From an uncultured Paracoccaceae bacterium (GTDB lineage: Bacteria; Pseudomonadota; Alphaproteobacteria; Rhodobacterales; Rhodobacteraceae): 64,000 bases of DNA. The stretch is taken from NCBI GenBank assembly GCA_947497185.1, contig CANMFL010000003.1, positions 186,001-250,000 of the forward strand, in the 5' to 3' direction. Shown here piece by piece: positions 19,422 through 29,090 of this stretch (positions are counted from its first letter, which is position 1; every line of letters begins with the position of its first letter). The position numbers and the translations under genes were made by a program. The notes beneath the pieces were generated by a model. The model ran no database searches and had not been told where the DNA came from. It saw only the letters and a list, made by a program, of their open reading frames with translations.

Positions 19422-20332
19422 TTTCTCCATCTCTCACCCACGCGATGGCGGCATGGCTGGACCACTGCCGCGCATTGAATGATGCGTCTGACAACACGTT
19501 AAAGGCGTATCAAGCGGACGTCATGGGGTTTCTGGCGTTCATGACGCAGCACCATGGCGACGCCCAAGGGCTCGGCCCGATTGCCCGCATCACCGTCAGC
19601 GATATGCGGGCATGGATGGCGCATGAACGCGGACGCGGCGTTGGTGCGCGGTCGCTCGCACGGTCACTGTCTGCGGTAAAAACATTTTACCGTTGGCTGT
19701 CTGAGCGTGAAGGGTTTGAACCTACTGCGGTCCTGTCCACGCGCAGTCCAAAATTCACCAAAAAACTACCCCGTCCGCTGGCGATTGATGCCGCTGCCGC
19801 GATGATCGACACCGTTGAATTGCAAGCCCGCGATAGCTGGGTCGCGGCCCGTGATATGGCAGTTGTTACAATGCTTTACGGGTGTGGATTGCGGATTTCT
19901 GAGGCGCTTAGCCTCACAGGCGCATCGGTGCCTCTGCCCGATACACTGGTTATCAAGGGCAAAGGCGGCAAGGAGCGCATCGTGCCTGTAATCGACGCGG
20001 CGAAGAACGCGGTCGCGACCTATTTGCGCCTATCCCCCCACCCCGTTGAACAACAGAGCCCGCTTTTCAGAGGTACGCGCGGCGGTGCGTTGAACCCGCG
20101 TATGGTCCAGAAAGTGATGGAAAAGGCGCGATTGCAACTAGGCCTGCCCGCCACCGCCACGCCGCATGCGATGCGGCATAGTTTCGCCACGCATCTGCTA
20201 ACTGCGGGTGGCGATTTGCGTGCGATCCAAGAACTGCTCGGCCATGCCAGCCTTTCCACCACCCAAGCCTACACGGCCGTTGATACAGCCCACCTGATGG
20301 ACGTTTATAATCGGGCACACCCAAAAGCGTAA
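19409..20332 (+). CDS. xerC: Tyrosine recombinase XerC
   Basis: Site-specific recombinase that acts with XerD at dif to resolve chromosome dimers. All the expected catalytic residues are visible in 307 residues: R162 (CGLRISEAL), H253 and R256 (HAMRHSF), H279 (LLGHASLSTTQ) and the nucleophile Y288. The SAM-like N-terminal domain covers about 8-105. The start is a GTG at 19409 that overlaps the DUF484 gene; an ATG at codon 13 is the alternative. The chromosomal setting with DUF484 argues for the housekeeping XerC over an integrase. Confidence 0.93.
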   Translation: MARLISPSLTHAMAAWLDHCRALNDASDNTLKAYQADVMGFLAFMTQHHGDAQGLGPIARITVSDMRAWMAHERGRGVGARSLARSLSAVKTFYRWLSEREGFEPTAVLSTRSPKFTKKLPRPLAIDAAAAMIDTVELQARDSWVAARDMAVVTMLYGCGLRISEALSLTGASVPLPDTLVIKGKGGKERIVPVIDAAKNAVATYLRLSPHPVEQQSPLFRGTRGGALNPRMVQKVMEKARLQLGLPATATPHAMRHSFATHLLTAGGDLRAIQELLGHASLSTTQAYTAVDTAHLMDVYNRAHPKA

Positions 20333-20475
20333 GTTACTGTTTTTATAGGTTATTATATGTTTTCGAAATTCAAATCTAACACCGCCGACCATTTTCGCAA
20401 AAACGCGCCGTCCTCGACGCAGCGTGCCTGCGTCTTGCGATTGCCCCCACGGCCGATTTCCGGCATGTACGCCCA

Positions 20476-21171
20476 ATGACACTATCTCAAAAAGCCCTCG
20501 CCGTTCATTTGCTCACCGCCACGGGCGCAGTCTTTGCGATGCTCGCGATGCTCGCCGCTGTCGATCAAAACTGGTCGATGATGTTCCTATGGCTCGTCGT
20601 CGCGTTTTTCGTGGATGGCATCGACGGCCCGTTGGCCCGTAAATATGACGTCAAGACCAATGCCCCGATCTTTGACGGGGTCTTGCTCGATTTGATCATC
20701 GACTACCTGACCTACGTGTTCATCCCCGCCTATGCGTTGTTCAAATCCGGCCTTTTGCCCGGCTGGACGGGGTGGTTTGCGATCATTGTGATCACCTTTG
20801 CGTCGGCGCTTTACTTTGCGGATACCCGCATGAAAACCAAGGATTATTCCTTTTCAGGCTTCCCCGGATGCTGGAATATGGTCGTTCTTGTGTTGTTTGC
20901 GATCCAACCGAATTTCTACGTCAGCCTATTCCTCGTGGCCCTGCTGGCCGCCGCGATGTTTTTCCCAGTCAAATTTGTGCATCCGGTACGGACAGAGCGT
21001 TGGCGCACGATAACGCTACCGACAGCATTGCTTTGGACCGTGTTCGCCGGATGGGCTGCGCTGGTGGAGTTTCACCCTGCATCGTGGGCGCATTACGGGT
21101 TGATGATCACGTCGATTTACCTGCTCGGCGCGGGTGCTATGCAACAAGCGATGTATGGCAAAGACGGTTAA
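20476..21171 (+). CDS. pcs: Phosphatidylcholine synthase Pcs
   Basis: Membrane enzyme that condenses choline with CDP-diacylglycerol to make phosphatidylcholine, a pathway typical of alphaproteobacteria. The CDP-alcohol phosphotransferase motif appears in its Pcs variant: DGIDGPLARKYDV at 47-59 and DGVLLDLIIDY at 67-77, where the acidic residues bind Mg2+ and substrate. About seven to eight membrane segments fill the 231 residues. It is convergent with ogt, with only six bases between the stops. Confidence 0.92.
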   Translation: MTLSQKALAVHLLTATGAVFAMLAMLAAVDQNWSMMFLWLVVAFFVDGIDGPLARKYDVKTNAPIFDGVLLDLIIDYLTYVFIPAYALFKSGLLPGWTGWFAIIVITFASALYFADTRMKTKDYSFSGFPGCWNMVVLVLFAIQPNFYVSLFLVALLAAAMFFPVKFVHPVRTERWRTITLPTALLWTVFAGWAALVEFHPASWAHYGLMITSIYLLGAGAMQQAMYGKDG

Positions 21172-21177
21172 TCGGCA

Positions 21178-21618
21178 TCACAAAAGCAGCGATCCGGCCC
21201 CTTCGAGTTGAAGCAATTTGATCTTTGTTTCAACGCCACCTGCGCCAGAATACCCACCTAGCCCGTTCGCCCCGAGAACCCTGTGACAAGGGATGAGAAT
21301 AGCAATCGGATTAGCCCCGCAGGCTTGCCCGATCGCTTGGGCGGGCCGGTTCAGCAGCTTGGCGAGATCGCCGTAGGTCCGCGTTTCGCCGTAGGGAATG
21401 GCGCAAAGCGCCTGCCCGAATATCTTTTGAAAATCAGAGGTCTGGGGCGCGAGCGGCAGATCGAAATCCTGCCTATGTCCTGCGAAATAATCGCTGAGTT
21501 GCTCTAGCGCGGCATCCAGAACCGGATGGTCGTCGCGGCGCTGCGGTTTCACCCATTCCAGCGCCACCACAGCGTCGTTTTCCACAATAATCGTCAGCGG
21601 GCCGACCGGAGTTTCCAT
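21178..21618 (-). CDS. ogt: Methylated-DNA-protein-cysteine methyltransferase
   Basis: Suicide repair protein that moves methyl groups from O6-methylguanine to its own Cys. The active-site motif IPCHRV has Cys at 111, followed by the conserved Gly-rich turn GANGLGGYSGG-like segment. The Arg-finger/HTH stretch YGETRTYGDLAKLL precedes it. At 146 residues it is a compact form. Its ATG at 21618 lies 22 bases after the ileS stop on the same strand, so the two may be cotranscribed. Confidence 0.9.
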   Translation of the reverse strand: METPVGPLTIIVENDAVVALEWVKPQRRDDHPVLDAALEQLSDYFAGHRQDFDLPLAPQTSDFQKIFGQALCAIPYGETRTYGDLAKLLNRPAQAIGQACGANPIAILIPCHRVLGANGLGGYSGAGGVETKIKLLQLEGAGSLLL

Positions 21619-21640
21619 TCCGGCCCGCTGTTGGTTTTCG

Positions 21641-24631
21641 TTAAGCAAGGGCCGCGTCGCAGCGTCCGCAAACACCTGCATGTGCATGCGTGCCGACGTC
21701 TGGCAGGATTTTCCAGCACCGCTGGCATTTCTCGCCTTCCGCCCGCTCAAAGACCACGGCCACGTCTGCCACATCGTCGTTGGTGAACGCATCCACTGGA
21801 GCCGCGTCAGTGCTGACGGTGATGCCTGATGTGATGCACAGGTCGTCAAACGTTACTGTTTCCAGCACCTTAGCCACAGCATCGGTCACATAGACAGTCG
21901 GTGCCGCTTCTAGCGATGCGCCGATGACTTTGTTGGTCCGCTCGACCTCCAATGCCCCAGTTACAACGCGGCGCACTTGGCGCACGGTTGCCCACTTTTC
22001 AGCCAAGGCATCGTCGCGCCACGCTGTTGGTGTTTCGGGCATGTCCACGAGGTGGATTGATACATCGTCGCCTTTGTGCCGTTCCAGCCAGACTTCTTCC
22101 ATCGTGAACACGAGAATTGGCGCGAGCCATGTGGTCAGGCGGTGGAACAAGATATCAAGGACGGTGCGTGATGCGCGGCGGCGTACTGTGTCGCCGTCGC
22201 AGTACAGCGCGTCTTTGCGGACGTCGAAGTAGAACGCTGACAATTCAACCGTTGCGAAGGAAAAGACCGCTTGGAAAACGCCTTGGAAATCGTAGGCGGC
22301 GTAGCCTTTGCGCACGGTTTCGTCGAGTTCGGACAAGCGGTGCAGAACCCAGCGTTCGAGTTCCGGCATGTCGGCCGCATCGACCCGATCTGCCTCGGAG
22401 AAATCGTTCAGCGAGCCGAGCAAGAAGCGCATTGTGTTGCGCAAACGGCGGTAGCTGTCGGACACCCCTTTGAGGATTTCGTCACCGATCCGTTGGTCGT
22501 TTTCGTAGTCGACCTGTGCCACCCAGAGACGCAGAATGTCAGCGCCGTATTGGTCTGTTACCTGTTTCGGCGGGATGATGTTGCCCAAGGATTTAGACAT
22601 CTTCATGCCTTTGGAATCCAGGGTAAATCCGCAGGTCATCACACCACGATACGGCGCACGGCCCATGGTTCCGCAGCCTTGCAAGAGCGACGAATGGAAC
22701 CAGCCACGGTGTTGGTCTGTACCTTCGAGGTAGAGATCAGCAAGCCCGTCGTCGGACCCATCTTCGCGGTCGCGCAGGGTGAAAGCGTGGGTCGAACCAG
22801 AGTCGAACCACACGTCGAGAACGTCCATGACTTGGTCGTAGTCGTCGGGGTTTACGATGCCATCCAAGAACCGTTCCTTGGCCCCGTCCATGTACCATGC
22901 GTCCGCGCCTTCGGCCTCGAACGCGGCGGTGATCCGGCTGTTCACCTCGTCATTGCGCAGCAGAAAATCGTCGTCGGTTGGCAGCGTGCCTTTTTTGGTG
23001 AAGCAGGTCAGCGGCACACCCCAAGCGCGTTGCCGTGACAACACCCAGTCGGGCCGATCTTGGATCATTGCATAGAGGCGGTTGCGCCCTTTTTGCGGCG
23101 TCCATGTCACCAATTCGTCGATAGAGCGCAGTGCGCGTTCGCGGATTGTTGTGCCGTAGGTGTCCTGCCCGTCGCCCACAGCCTTGTCCACCGACGCGAA
23201 CCATTGCGCGGTGTTGCGGAAGATGATCGGGGCTTTAGAGCGCCACGAATGCGGATAGCTGTGTTTGATTTTGCCACGCGCAAGCAGCCCACCTACTTCG
23301 GTCAATTTGGCAATAACGGCCGCATTTGCGTCGCCTTCCCAATCGCCTTTTTTGGCTTTTTCCCGCAGGATGCGTTTGCCGCCGAACAATGGCAGGTCAG
23401 CACGGAAAGAGCCGTCTTCGGTGACGTTATAGGTGATGACGTCTTCGAGCATGCCCAGATCGCGGTAGAGTTCGAATTCGTCCATACCGTGCGAGGGCGC
23501 ACAGTGAACAAAACCGGTCCCGTCTTCGTCGGTCACAAAAGGTGCCGCACGGAAATCGCGTGGTGCATCCCATTCCCCATTGCCGCCTTCAACGCCTGCT
23601 AGCGGGTGGCGCAACGAGATCGTTTCAAGCTCTGCCGTCTCGACGCTGCGGATGCGGCGCCACATGCTGGTTTCTAGCCGCGCTTTGGTCAGCACACCTT
23701 CGGCCAGTTTGTCGGCGAGGATGAATTTTTCGCCAATGGTGCACCAGCTTTCCTCGGGTGTCGCGACGACCTCGTAGAGACCGTAATCGTAGGCAGCGCC
23801 GTAAACGACCGCCTTGTTGGACGGGATCGTCCAAGGTGTCGTGGTCCAGATCACGACGGATGTGTTCAGCAAATCCTCTGCCAGCGCTTGGTCCGCACCT
23901 TCAAAATCGGTGGTCTCGTCCAGCATCGCCATTTCAACGCCTTCGCCCTTGTGGCGGACAGCAAATTTAACCCAGATCGCGTGGCTTTCTTTGTCGTGGT
24001 ATTCGACTTCGGCCTCGGCCAATGCGGTTTGCTCGACTGGCGACCACATGACGGGTTTTGACCCTTGGTACAGTGTGCCGTTCATCAGGAATTTCTGGAA
24101 TTCTTCTGCGATCACGCGCTCGGCGTGGAAATCCATCGTCAGGTACGGGTTTTCCCACTTGCCTGTCACGCCGAGGCGTTTGAATTCTTCGCGTTGGATG
24201 TCGACCCAATTTGCTGCAAATTCTCGACATTCTTGACGGAATTCGACCACAGGCACGTCGTCTTTATCACGGCCTTTTTCGCGGTATTTCTCTTCGATCT
24301 TCCACTCGATTGGCAGCCCGTGGCAATCCCAACCGGGGATGTAGCGTGCGTCTTTGCCCATCATTTGCTGCGACCGGACCACAAAATCCTTGAGGATTTT
24401 GTTCAGCGCGTGACCGATGTGCAGGTGACCGTTGGCATATGGCGGACCGTCGTGCAGTGTGAATGGTTCACGCGCCTCTGCCTTGGCTTTGTCGCGCAGG
24501 CGGTCGTAGACGCCGATGCTGTTCCAGCGTTCCAGCCATTCGGGTTCGCGTTTCGGCAGGCCAGCCCGCATCGGGAAATCGGTTTTTGGCAGGTTCAGAG
24601 TGGTTTTATATTCGGGGGTGTCGGCGCACAT
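21641..24631 (-). CDS. ileS: Isoleucyl-tRNA synthetase
   Basis: Class Ia aminoacyl-tRNA synthetase. The HIGH motif appears in NGHLHIGHALNKIL, KMSKS in GMKMSKSLGN, and a C-terminal zinc finger as CQRCW with CGRC. The CP1 editing domain lies between the first two. The ATG at 24631 is preferred because AAGGA sits eight bases upstream; a start 21 bases earlier has no site. 996 residues is normal for this family. A GC-rich hairpin 68 bases upstream may belong to its leader. Confidence 0.97.
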   Translation of the reverse strand: MCADTPEYKTTLNLPKTDFPMRAGLPKREPEWLERWNSIGVYDRLRDKAKAEAREPFTLHDGPPYANGHLHIGHALNKILKDFVVRSQQMMGKDARYIPGWDCHGLPIEWKIEEKYREKGRDKDDVPVVEFRQECREFAANWVDIQREEFKRLGVTGKWENPYLTMDFHAERVIAEEFQKFLMNGTLYQGSKPVMWSPVEQTALAEAEVEYHDKESHAIWVKFAVRHKGEGVEMAMLDETTDFEGADQALAEDLLNTSVVIWTTTPWTIPSNKAVVYGAAYDYGLYEVVATPEESWCTIGEKFILADKLAEGVLTKARLETSMWRRIRSVETAELETISLRHPLAGVEGGNGEWDAPRDFRAAPFVTDEDGTGFVHCAPSHGMDEFELYRDLGMLEDVITYNVTEDGSFRADLPLFGGKRILREKAKKGDWEGDANAAVIAKLTEVGGLLARGKIKHSYPHSWRSKAPIIFRNTAQWFASVDKAVGDGQDTYGTTIRERALRSIDELVTWTPQKGRNRLYAMIQDRPDWVLSRQRAWGVPLTCFTKKGTLPTDDDFLLRNDEVNSRITAAFEAEGADAWYMDGAKERFLDGIVNPDDYDQVMDVLDVWFDSGSTHAFTLRDREDGSDDGLADLYLEGTDQHRGWFHSSLLQGCGTMGRAPYRGVMTCGFTLDSKGMKMSKSLGNIIPPKQVTDQYGADILRLWVAQVDYENDQRIGDEILKGVSDSYRRLRNTMRFLLGSLNDFSEADRVDAADMPELERWVLHRLSELDETVRKGYAAYDFQGVFQAVFSFATVELSAFYFDVRKDALYCDGDTVRRRASRTVLDILFHRLTTWLAPILVFTMEEVWLERHKGDDVSIHLVDMPETPTAWRDDALAEKWATVRQVRRVVTGALEVERTNKVIGASLEAAPTVYVTDAVAKVLETVTFDDLCITSGITVSTDAAPVDAFTNDDVADVAVVFERAEGEKCQRCWKILPDVGTHAHAGVCGRCDAALA

Positions 24632-24698
24632 GGGTGGCGTCCTTTGGATCATATCACGTCATAGGGTGAGGGGCGGCGCGCGGTCGCAACACCTGAAG

Positions 24699-24728
24699 CC
24701 CGGCTGGTCTGGCGGTCAGACAGCCGGG
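24699..24728. other. GC-rich hairpin upstream of ileS
   Basis: CCCGGCT pairs with AGCCGGG, with an inner GTCT/AGAC pairing around a 7-nt loop. There is no T-run, so it is not a simple terminator. It lies between the divergent ileS and the FAD monooxygenase gene. A 12-bp palindrome GGCTTATAAGCC follows at 24772-24783. Confidence 0.45.
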
Positions 24729-24875
24729 TGAATAATTCGTATCTGGATCATCATGCGATGGCTCATAATCGGGCTTATAAGCCTCTGACCCGCGAGGGTA
24801 AAGATGTAACGCACCCCATGGTCCGCCTGTGCGAAACCAGTTATGACGCGCCAAAGTGTGTGTTTGAGGTGTGCG

Positions 24876-26102
24876 ATGTCTGCCAGTAACAAGATTGCCG
24901 TTGTGGGTGCAGGGATTGGTGGGCTTGCGGTGGCGTCGATGCTTGCCGATCAGGGTCACGATGTAACGGTATTTGATCAGTTTGATGCGCCGCGCCCTGT
25001 TGGATCGGGACTTGTAATCCAGCCGATTGGCCAAGCGGTTCTGGATTGCGTCGGTGCGGGCGATATGGCGCGGTCGAAAGGCAATTTCATCACGCGCATG
25101 TTGGGGCACGTGGAGCCATCAGGGCGGCGCGTGCTGGACGTACATTATGACCGCAAGCACGGGCAGCAACGTGGGCTCGCCATTCACCGCGCAAGCTTGT
25201 TTGATGCGTTGTTCGCGGCGAGCAAGACCCGTGATCTGCGCCTGATCAGCAGCGCCGAGATCACGAAAGCCGCTGGCGGGATGCTTTACGCCGCCGATGG
25301 TCAAAGCTTTGGCCCGTTTGATCTGATCATCGACAGTGCGGGCGCAGGATCGCCCCTATCCCCGATTGCGTCGCGTCCGCTGGCTTATGGTGCGATTTGG
25401 GGAACTGTGGATTGGCCCGAAACGGACCTGCCGCCTGATTACCTGAGCCAATGTTATCGCCGCGCAGACCGCATGGTTGGCGTGTTGCCGATTGGCACAT
25501 TGCCCGGCGATGACACGCCCAAGGCCGCAGTTTTCTGGTCGATGCCGCGCGATGGACATGCGGCGTGGCAAGAGCGTGGATTAGATGCGTGGCGCGATGA
25601 AGCGACTGCGCTTTGGCCCGCGTTTGCGCCTTTTGCGGACCAAATTACGGCACCGGGACACATGACGATGGCCCGTTATACACATGGAACACTGCGCAAA
25701 CCTTATGGCGGGGGCGTCGTGCATATCGGTGACGCGGCGCACCGCGCGAGCCCGCAGCTGGGCCAAGGGGCGAACATGGCTTTGCTGGATGCTTTGGCGT
25801 TGGCAAGGGCGGTTTCTGTGGCGGGTGTGGATCACGCCCCTGCCCTGTATGCAAAAGCGCGGCGTTGGCATGTTTGGGCATTCCAAGCGATGTCGGCAGC
25901 TTTTACGCCACAGTATCAATCGGACAGCTCGTTCCTGCCAAAACTGCGCGATTATGTGATGTTTCCTGTGTCGCAAATTCCGCCTGCGCCCAGCGTTTTG
26001 ACGCAAATCGTGCGTGGCACTATTCTACCGCCTATAGGACGGTTAACGCATGTTGGCACCCCAAATTTTCGCGAAAATTCGCGCGCGTTAACGGCAGTAT
26101 GA
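24876..26102 (+). CDS. FAD-dependent monooxygenase
   Basis: Group A flavoprotein hydroxylase type (PHBH fold). The Rossmann motif VVGAGIGGLAVASML is near the N-terminus and the second FAD motif GDAAHRASPQLGQGANMAL is around residue 280. The substrate is not evident. The ATG at 24876 has GAGG six bases upstream; an ATG 33 bases earlier is less likely. The last 20 or so codons read through a copy of the dispersed palindrome (26062-26081), so the tail THVGTPNFRENSRALTAV may be repeat-derived. It overlaps the convergent extensin-like gene by 15 bases. Confidence 0.85.
   Translation: MSASNKIAVVGAGIGGLAVASMLADQGHDVTVFDQFDAPRPVGSGLVIQPIGQAVLDCVGAGDMARSKGNFITRMLGHVEPSGRRVLDVHYDRKHGQQRGLAIHRASLFDALFAASKTRDLRLISSAEITKAAGGMLYAADGQSFGPFDLIIDSAGAGSPLSPIASRPLAYGAIWGTVDWPETDLPPDYLSQCYRRADRMVGVLPIGTLPGDDTPKAAVFWSMPRDGHAAWQERGLDAWRDEATALWPAFAPFADQITAPGHMTMARYTHGTLRKPYGGGVVHIGDAAHRASPQLGQGANMALLDALALARAVSVAGVDHAPALYAKARRWHVWAFQAMSAAFTPQYQSDSSFLPKLRDYVMFPVSQIPPAPSVLTQIVRGTILPPIGRLTHVGTPNFRENSRALTAV
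26062..26081. repeat. Dispersed 20-bp palindrome inside a coding tail
   Basis: CAAATTTTC-gc-GAAAATTCG, with one mismatch between the arms. It is preceded by GGCACCC, as is the ruvB copy. It lies in the last codons of the FAD monooxygenase gene. Confidence 0.75.
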
Positions 26103-26978
26103 TCCTGACCGATAACTGGCGGTGTCAAAGTGGAAGTGGTCACGGTGAAATCGATTTGCGTTCGGCCCCAAAACGGTCCCGAACGGCCCACAAGCTGCCT
26201 GCCACATTGTGCGCAGCGCATTGCTATCACGCGATGAATTCCATCCGGTCAGGACGGTAATTTCGCGTCCACTTTTCAATCCGATGCCAGCAATATCAAT
26301 GGCTTTGCCGAAAGAATGCTCTGACAAGCGGCCCGTTGATGCGGCGTTGCGGTTGCGGCAAGAGTAATGCGACACGACCCGTAACGACGATACCTGACCG
26401 CCTGTCGCGGGCATGGCCCCCGTCGTGACCCAACGCTTGAGCGCCGAGGCCGTGGCGCAGTCGATTGTCGCTGCGGGCCGCAAGGTTACGCCGGCCACCG
26501 CGCGCACGCGCACCGCATCGTCGATGCCGCAGCGTCCGTTGCCGTTCACATCACCTATGGCTTCGCCTTGAATAGCGGGGTCGCCACACACTTGGCCGCG
26601 CCGGATCGCCGCTGCGCGTTGCACGGCCGCCTGTTCAATCGCGGCTGGCCGTAACGAGGGGCGTTCTGATGAAATGGGCGCTGTCGGACTGAACGCAAAT
26701 AGGTTCTGTTCGGCCCGCAGTTGCGGGTCGGTTGCTGCGCCAAATGAGAGATCGGGGCGTTCGTAGGGGCGTGGTTCCGGGCGCAGCGTAGCTGTTCGAG
26801 TGTCGAGGGCCGGCGCGGGCGAACTGTCGGTTTGGGTCCGCGATGAAGGTCGTGCATCTGCCAAGTCTGGGGCGGCTTCTGGCGTTTCAGATCGCGGCTG
26901 CGGGCGTTGCGTGGCGTCCTGCGCCCAGCCGACATTCCCGGACAGGACGCAGAGACAGAACGCCGCCCGCTTGATCAC
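26088..26978 (-). CDS. Extensin-like secreted protein
   Basis: 296 residues. A signal peptide (about 1-19, ending GWAQ) is followed by a Pro/Arg-rich disordered region (20-125) and the extensin-like C-terminal domain (about 130-296). The domain carries SYSCR-type and SEHSFGKAIDIAG segments and FHRDHFHFD, a metal-ligand pattern like that of LAS peptidases (VanY/MepA type). This suggests peptidoglycan binding or cleavage in the periplasm, which is inferred only. GDVNGNGRCGIDD at about 142-154 resembles an EF-hand loop. The GTG start overlaps the tyrC stop as GTGA. Confidence 0.82.
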   Translation of the reverse strand: MIKRAAFCLCVLSGNVGWAQDATQRPQPRSETPEAAPDLADARPSSRTQTDSSPAPALDTRTATLRPEPRPYERPDLSFGAATDPQLRAEQNLFAFSPTAPISSERPSLRPAAIEQAAVQRAAAIRRGQVCGDPAIQGEAIGDVNGNGRCGIDDAVRVRAVAGVTLRPAATIDCATASALKRWVTTGAMPATGGQVSSLRVVSHYSCRNRNAASTGRLSEHSFGKAIDIAGIGLKSGREITVLTGWNSSRDSNALRTMWQAACGPFGTVLGPNANRFHRDHFHFDTASYRSGSYCR

Positions 26979-27898
26979 TCTTTCGTACCGGGGGCGCGGC
27001 CAAAGTTGGGTTCTGCCGTGTCTTGGCCCGCGTCGATAATGCCGCGTCGGATCGCGCGTGTGCGCGTGAAATAATCGTGCAGATGTTCGCCGTCGCCCTG
27101 CCGAATTGCCCGCTGCAGCGCGAATAATTCTTCAGTGAAGCGGCCCAAAATTTCGAGCGTCGCATCTTTGTTTGTCAGGAAAACGTCACGCCACATCGTC
27201 GGATCAGAGGCCGCGATACGGGTGAAATCACGGAAACCTGCGGCGGAAAAGTTAACGACTTCGCTTTCAGTGACGCGGGCCAGATCATCCGCGACACCTA
27301 CCATCGTGTAAGCGATCAGGTGCGGCGTGTGGCTTGTCACCGCGAGAACTAAATCGTGGTGGTCCGGCGTCATTGTGGTGACTTTTGCGCCCAGCGCGGT
27401 CCAGAAATCAGCGAGCTGATCAACCTTGGTTTGATCGGCACCGTCGAGCGGCACAAGAATGTTCCAGCGGTTATCAAACAATGTTGCAAAGCCAGAGCGC
27501 GGCCCTGAATGTTCAGTGCCAGCCAAAGGGTGGCCCGGAATAAAGTGTACACCTTCAGGGACATAGGGCGACACAATGTCGATCACGGCCTGTTTCACAG
27601 ACCCGACATCCGTCAGCGTCGCACCCTGTTTTAACAAAGGTCCGATCTCTTCCATGACGGCGGCCATCGCGCCTACGGGCACGCACAGCACGACCAGATC
27701 GGCGTCTTTGACAGCCTCTGCTGCCGTATCAACGATTTGGTCACACAGGTTAATCTCTGCGGCAATTGCCCGCGTTTCGGCGGACCGTGCGGTGCCGATG
27801 ATTTCGCCTGCGCAGCCTGCGCGACGCATCGCATGCGCCATTGAGCCCGCGATCAAGCCAAGCCCGATCAGCGCCACACGTTCATAAATCACCGCCAT
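26975..27898 (-). CDS. tyrC: Prephenate/arogenate dehydrogenase TyrC
   Basis: NAD(P)-dependent dehydrogenase of tyrosine synthesis. The dinucleotide-binding motif IGLGLIAGSMAHAM is at about 11-24, and the substrate-site region GHPLAGTEHSGP and SHTPHLIAY follow. 307 residues is standard. The ATG overlaps the hisC stop as TAATG, and an in-frame extension into hisC is rejected. Pairing with a hisC-type aminotransferase fits an aromatic amino-acid pair. Confidence 0.92.
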   Translation of the reverse strand: MAVIYERVALIGLGLIAGSMAHAMRRAGCAGEIIGTARSAETRAIAAEINLCDQIVDTAAEAVKDADLVVLCVPVGAMAAVMEEIGPLLKQGATLTDVGSVKQAVIDIVSPYVPEGVHFIPGHPLAGTEHSGPRSGFATLFDNRWNILVPLDGADQTKVDQLADFWTALGAKVTTMTPDHHDLVLAVTSHTPHLIAYTMVGVADDLARVTESEVVNFSAAGFRDFTRIAASDPTMWRDVFLTNKDATLEILGRFTEELFALQRAIRQGDGEHLHDYFTRTRAIRRGIIDAGQDTAEPNFGRAPGTKE

Positions 27899-28983
27899 TA
27901 ACGCGCCCCTTTGAATTGGGCGATTGCATGGACGACGCGGCGGCATGCGCTTTCGTCGCCAACAGTGATCCGCAGGCAATGTGGCAGGTTGTAGCCAGCG
28001 ACGCGGCGGATCAGGATGCCTTCGGATTTCAAATGGTCATCGCAGGCGTTTGCCTCTGCCTCTGACCCGAACCGTGCGAGCACAAAGTTGGCCGTCGATG
28101 TGTCGCAAGGCACGCCAATTTCAGCGAGCGCATTTGATAGCCAGTCGCGCCATTTTGCGTTCTCGATCCGGCATTTCTGCAAGTAATCCGTGTCGCGCAC
28201 GGATGCTTCGGCAGCGGCAAGTGCTGCGCTAGACAGGTTGAACGGACCACGAATGCGGTTCAGCACGTCGATGATTTCTTTCGGGCCGTAGCCCCAGCCA
28301 ACGCGCAAGCCACCTAGCCCGTAGATTTTGGAAAACGTGCGGGTCATGACGACGTTGTCGCGGGCCTCGATGATCGAAACGCCGCCGTCGTAGCCGTCGA
28401 CGAATTCAGCGTAGGCACCGTCAAGAACGAGGATCGTTTGCGGCGGAATGCCGTCCGCGAGCCGGATCATTTCGCCTTCACCGATCATGGTGCTGGTGGG
28501 GTTATTCGGGTTCGCGATGAAGACAAGCTTTGTCTTTTCGGTACATGCCGCGAGGATCGCATCAACGTCCGTGACACGGTCGTTTTCCTTGACCTCGACA
28601 GGCGTCGCCCCCGCTGCCAGCGCGGAAATCCGGTACATCGCAAAACCATGTTCGGTGTGGATGACTTCGTCGCCTTGGCCTGTGTAGCATTGGCAGAGAA
28701 AGTGGATAATTTCGTCCGACCCAACGCCGCAAATCACGCGATCCGGATCAACGGACCATGTCTCGCCAATCGCTTGACGCAATGGCGTGTGATCCGTCGA
28801 GGGATAGCGGTGCATTTCGTGGACCGAGCGCGTGATCGCGTCTTTGGCCGCTGTTGACGGCCCGAGCGGGTTTTCGTTGGACGAGAGTTTCAGGACATTC
28901 GTCTGGCCATCCACATGGGACGCGCCGCCCACGTAAAGCGCGATGTCCATGATGCCGGGTTGCGGCTTGATTTGGTTGGCCAT
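27898..28983 (-). CDS. hisC: Histidinol-phosphate / aromatic aminotransferase HisC
   Basis: Fold-type I PLP aminotransferase. The Schiff-base Lys is K219 in [15 protein letters not shown], with NPNNPTS and the Asp of VLDGAYAEF completing the cofactor site. HisC-like enzymes can serve histidine, tyrosine and phenylalanine synthesis, and the overlap with tyrC points to a role that includes aromatic substrates. The start is placed at the ATG at 28983, eight bases after GGGGA; an ATG two codons earlier is possible. Confidence 0.92.
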   Translation of the reverse strand: MANQIKPQPGIMDIALYVGGASHVDGQTNVLKLSSNENPLGPSTAAKDAITRSVHEMHRYPSTDHTPLRQAIGETWSVDPDRVICGVGSDEIIHFLCQCYTGQGDEVIHTEHGFAMYRISALAAGATPVEVKENDRVTDVDAILAACTEKTKLVFIANPNNPTSTMIGEGEMIRLADGIPPQTILVLDGAYAEFVDGYDGGVSIIEARDNVVMTRTFSKIYGLGGLRVGWGYGPKEIIDVLNRIRGPFNLSSAALAAAEASVRDTDYLQKCRIENAKWRDWLSNALAEIGVPCDTSTANFVLARFGSEAEANACDDHLKSEGILIRRVAGYNLPHCLRITVGDESACRRVVHAIAQFKGAR

Positions 28984-29090
28984 TGTCATATTCCCCAATT
29001 GGTCGGGTGGTTTCTAGCTGGACAGCGGTGATCTGACCAGAGCGAACCTGCTATGCGTATCGCACAGATTTTCGGGCATAAGTCGCGGGA

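Noticed and set aside
20357-20479. 40-codon ORF between xerC and pcs whose stop overlaps the pcs start as ATGA
   Set aside because: The coupling is attractive, but the ribosome site is weak and the sequence shows no protein features; not enough support for a gene.
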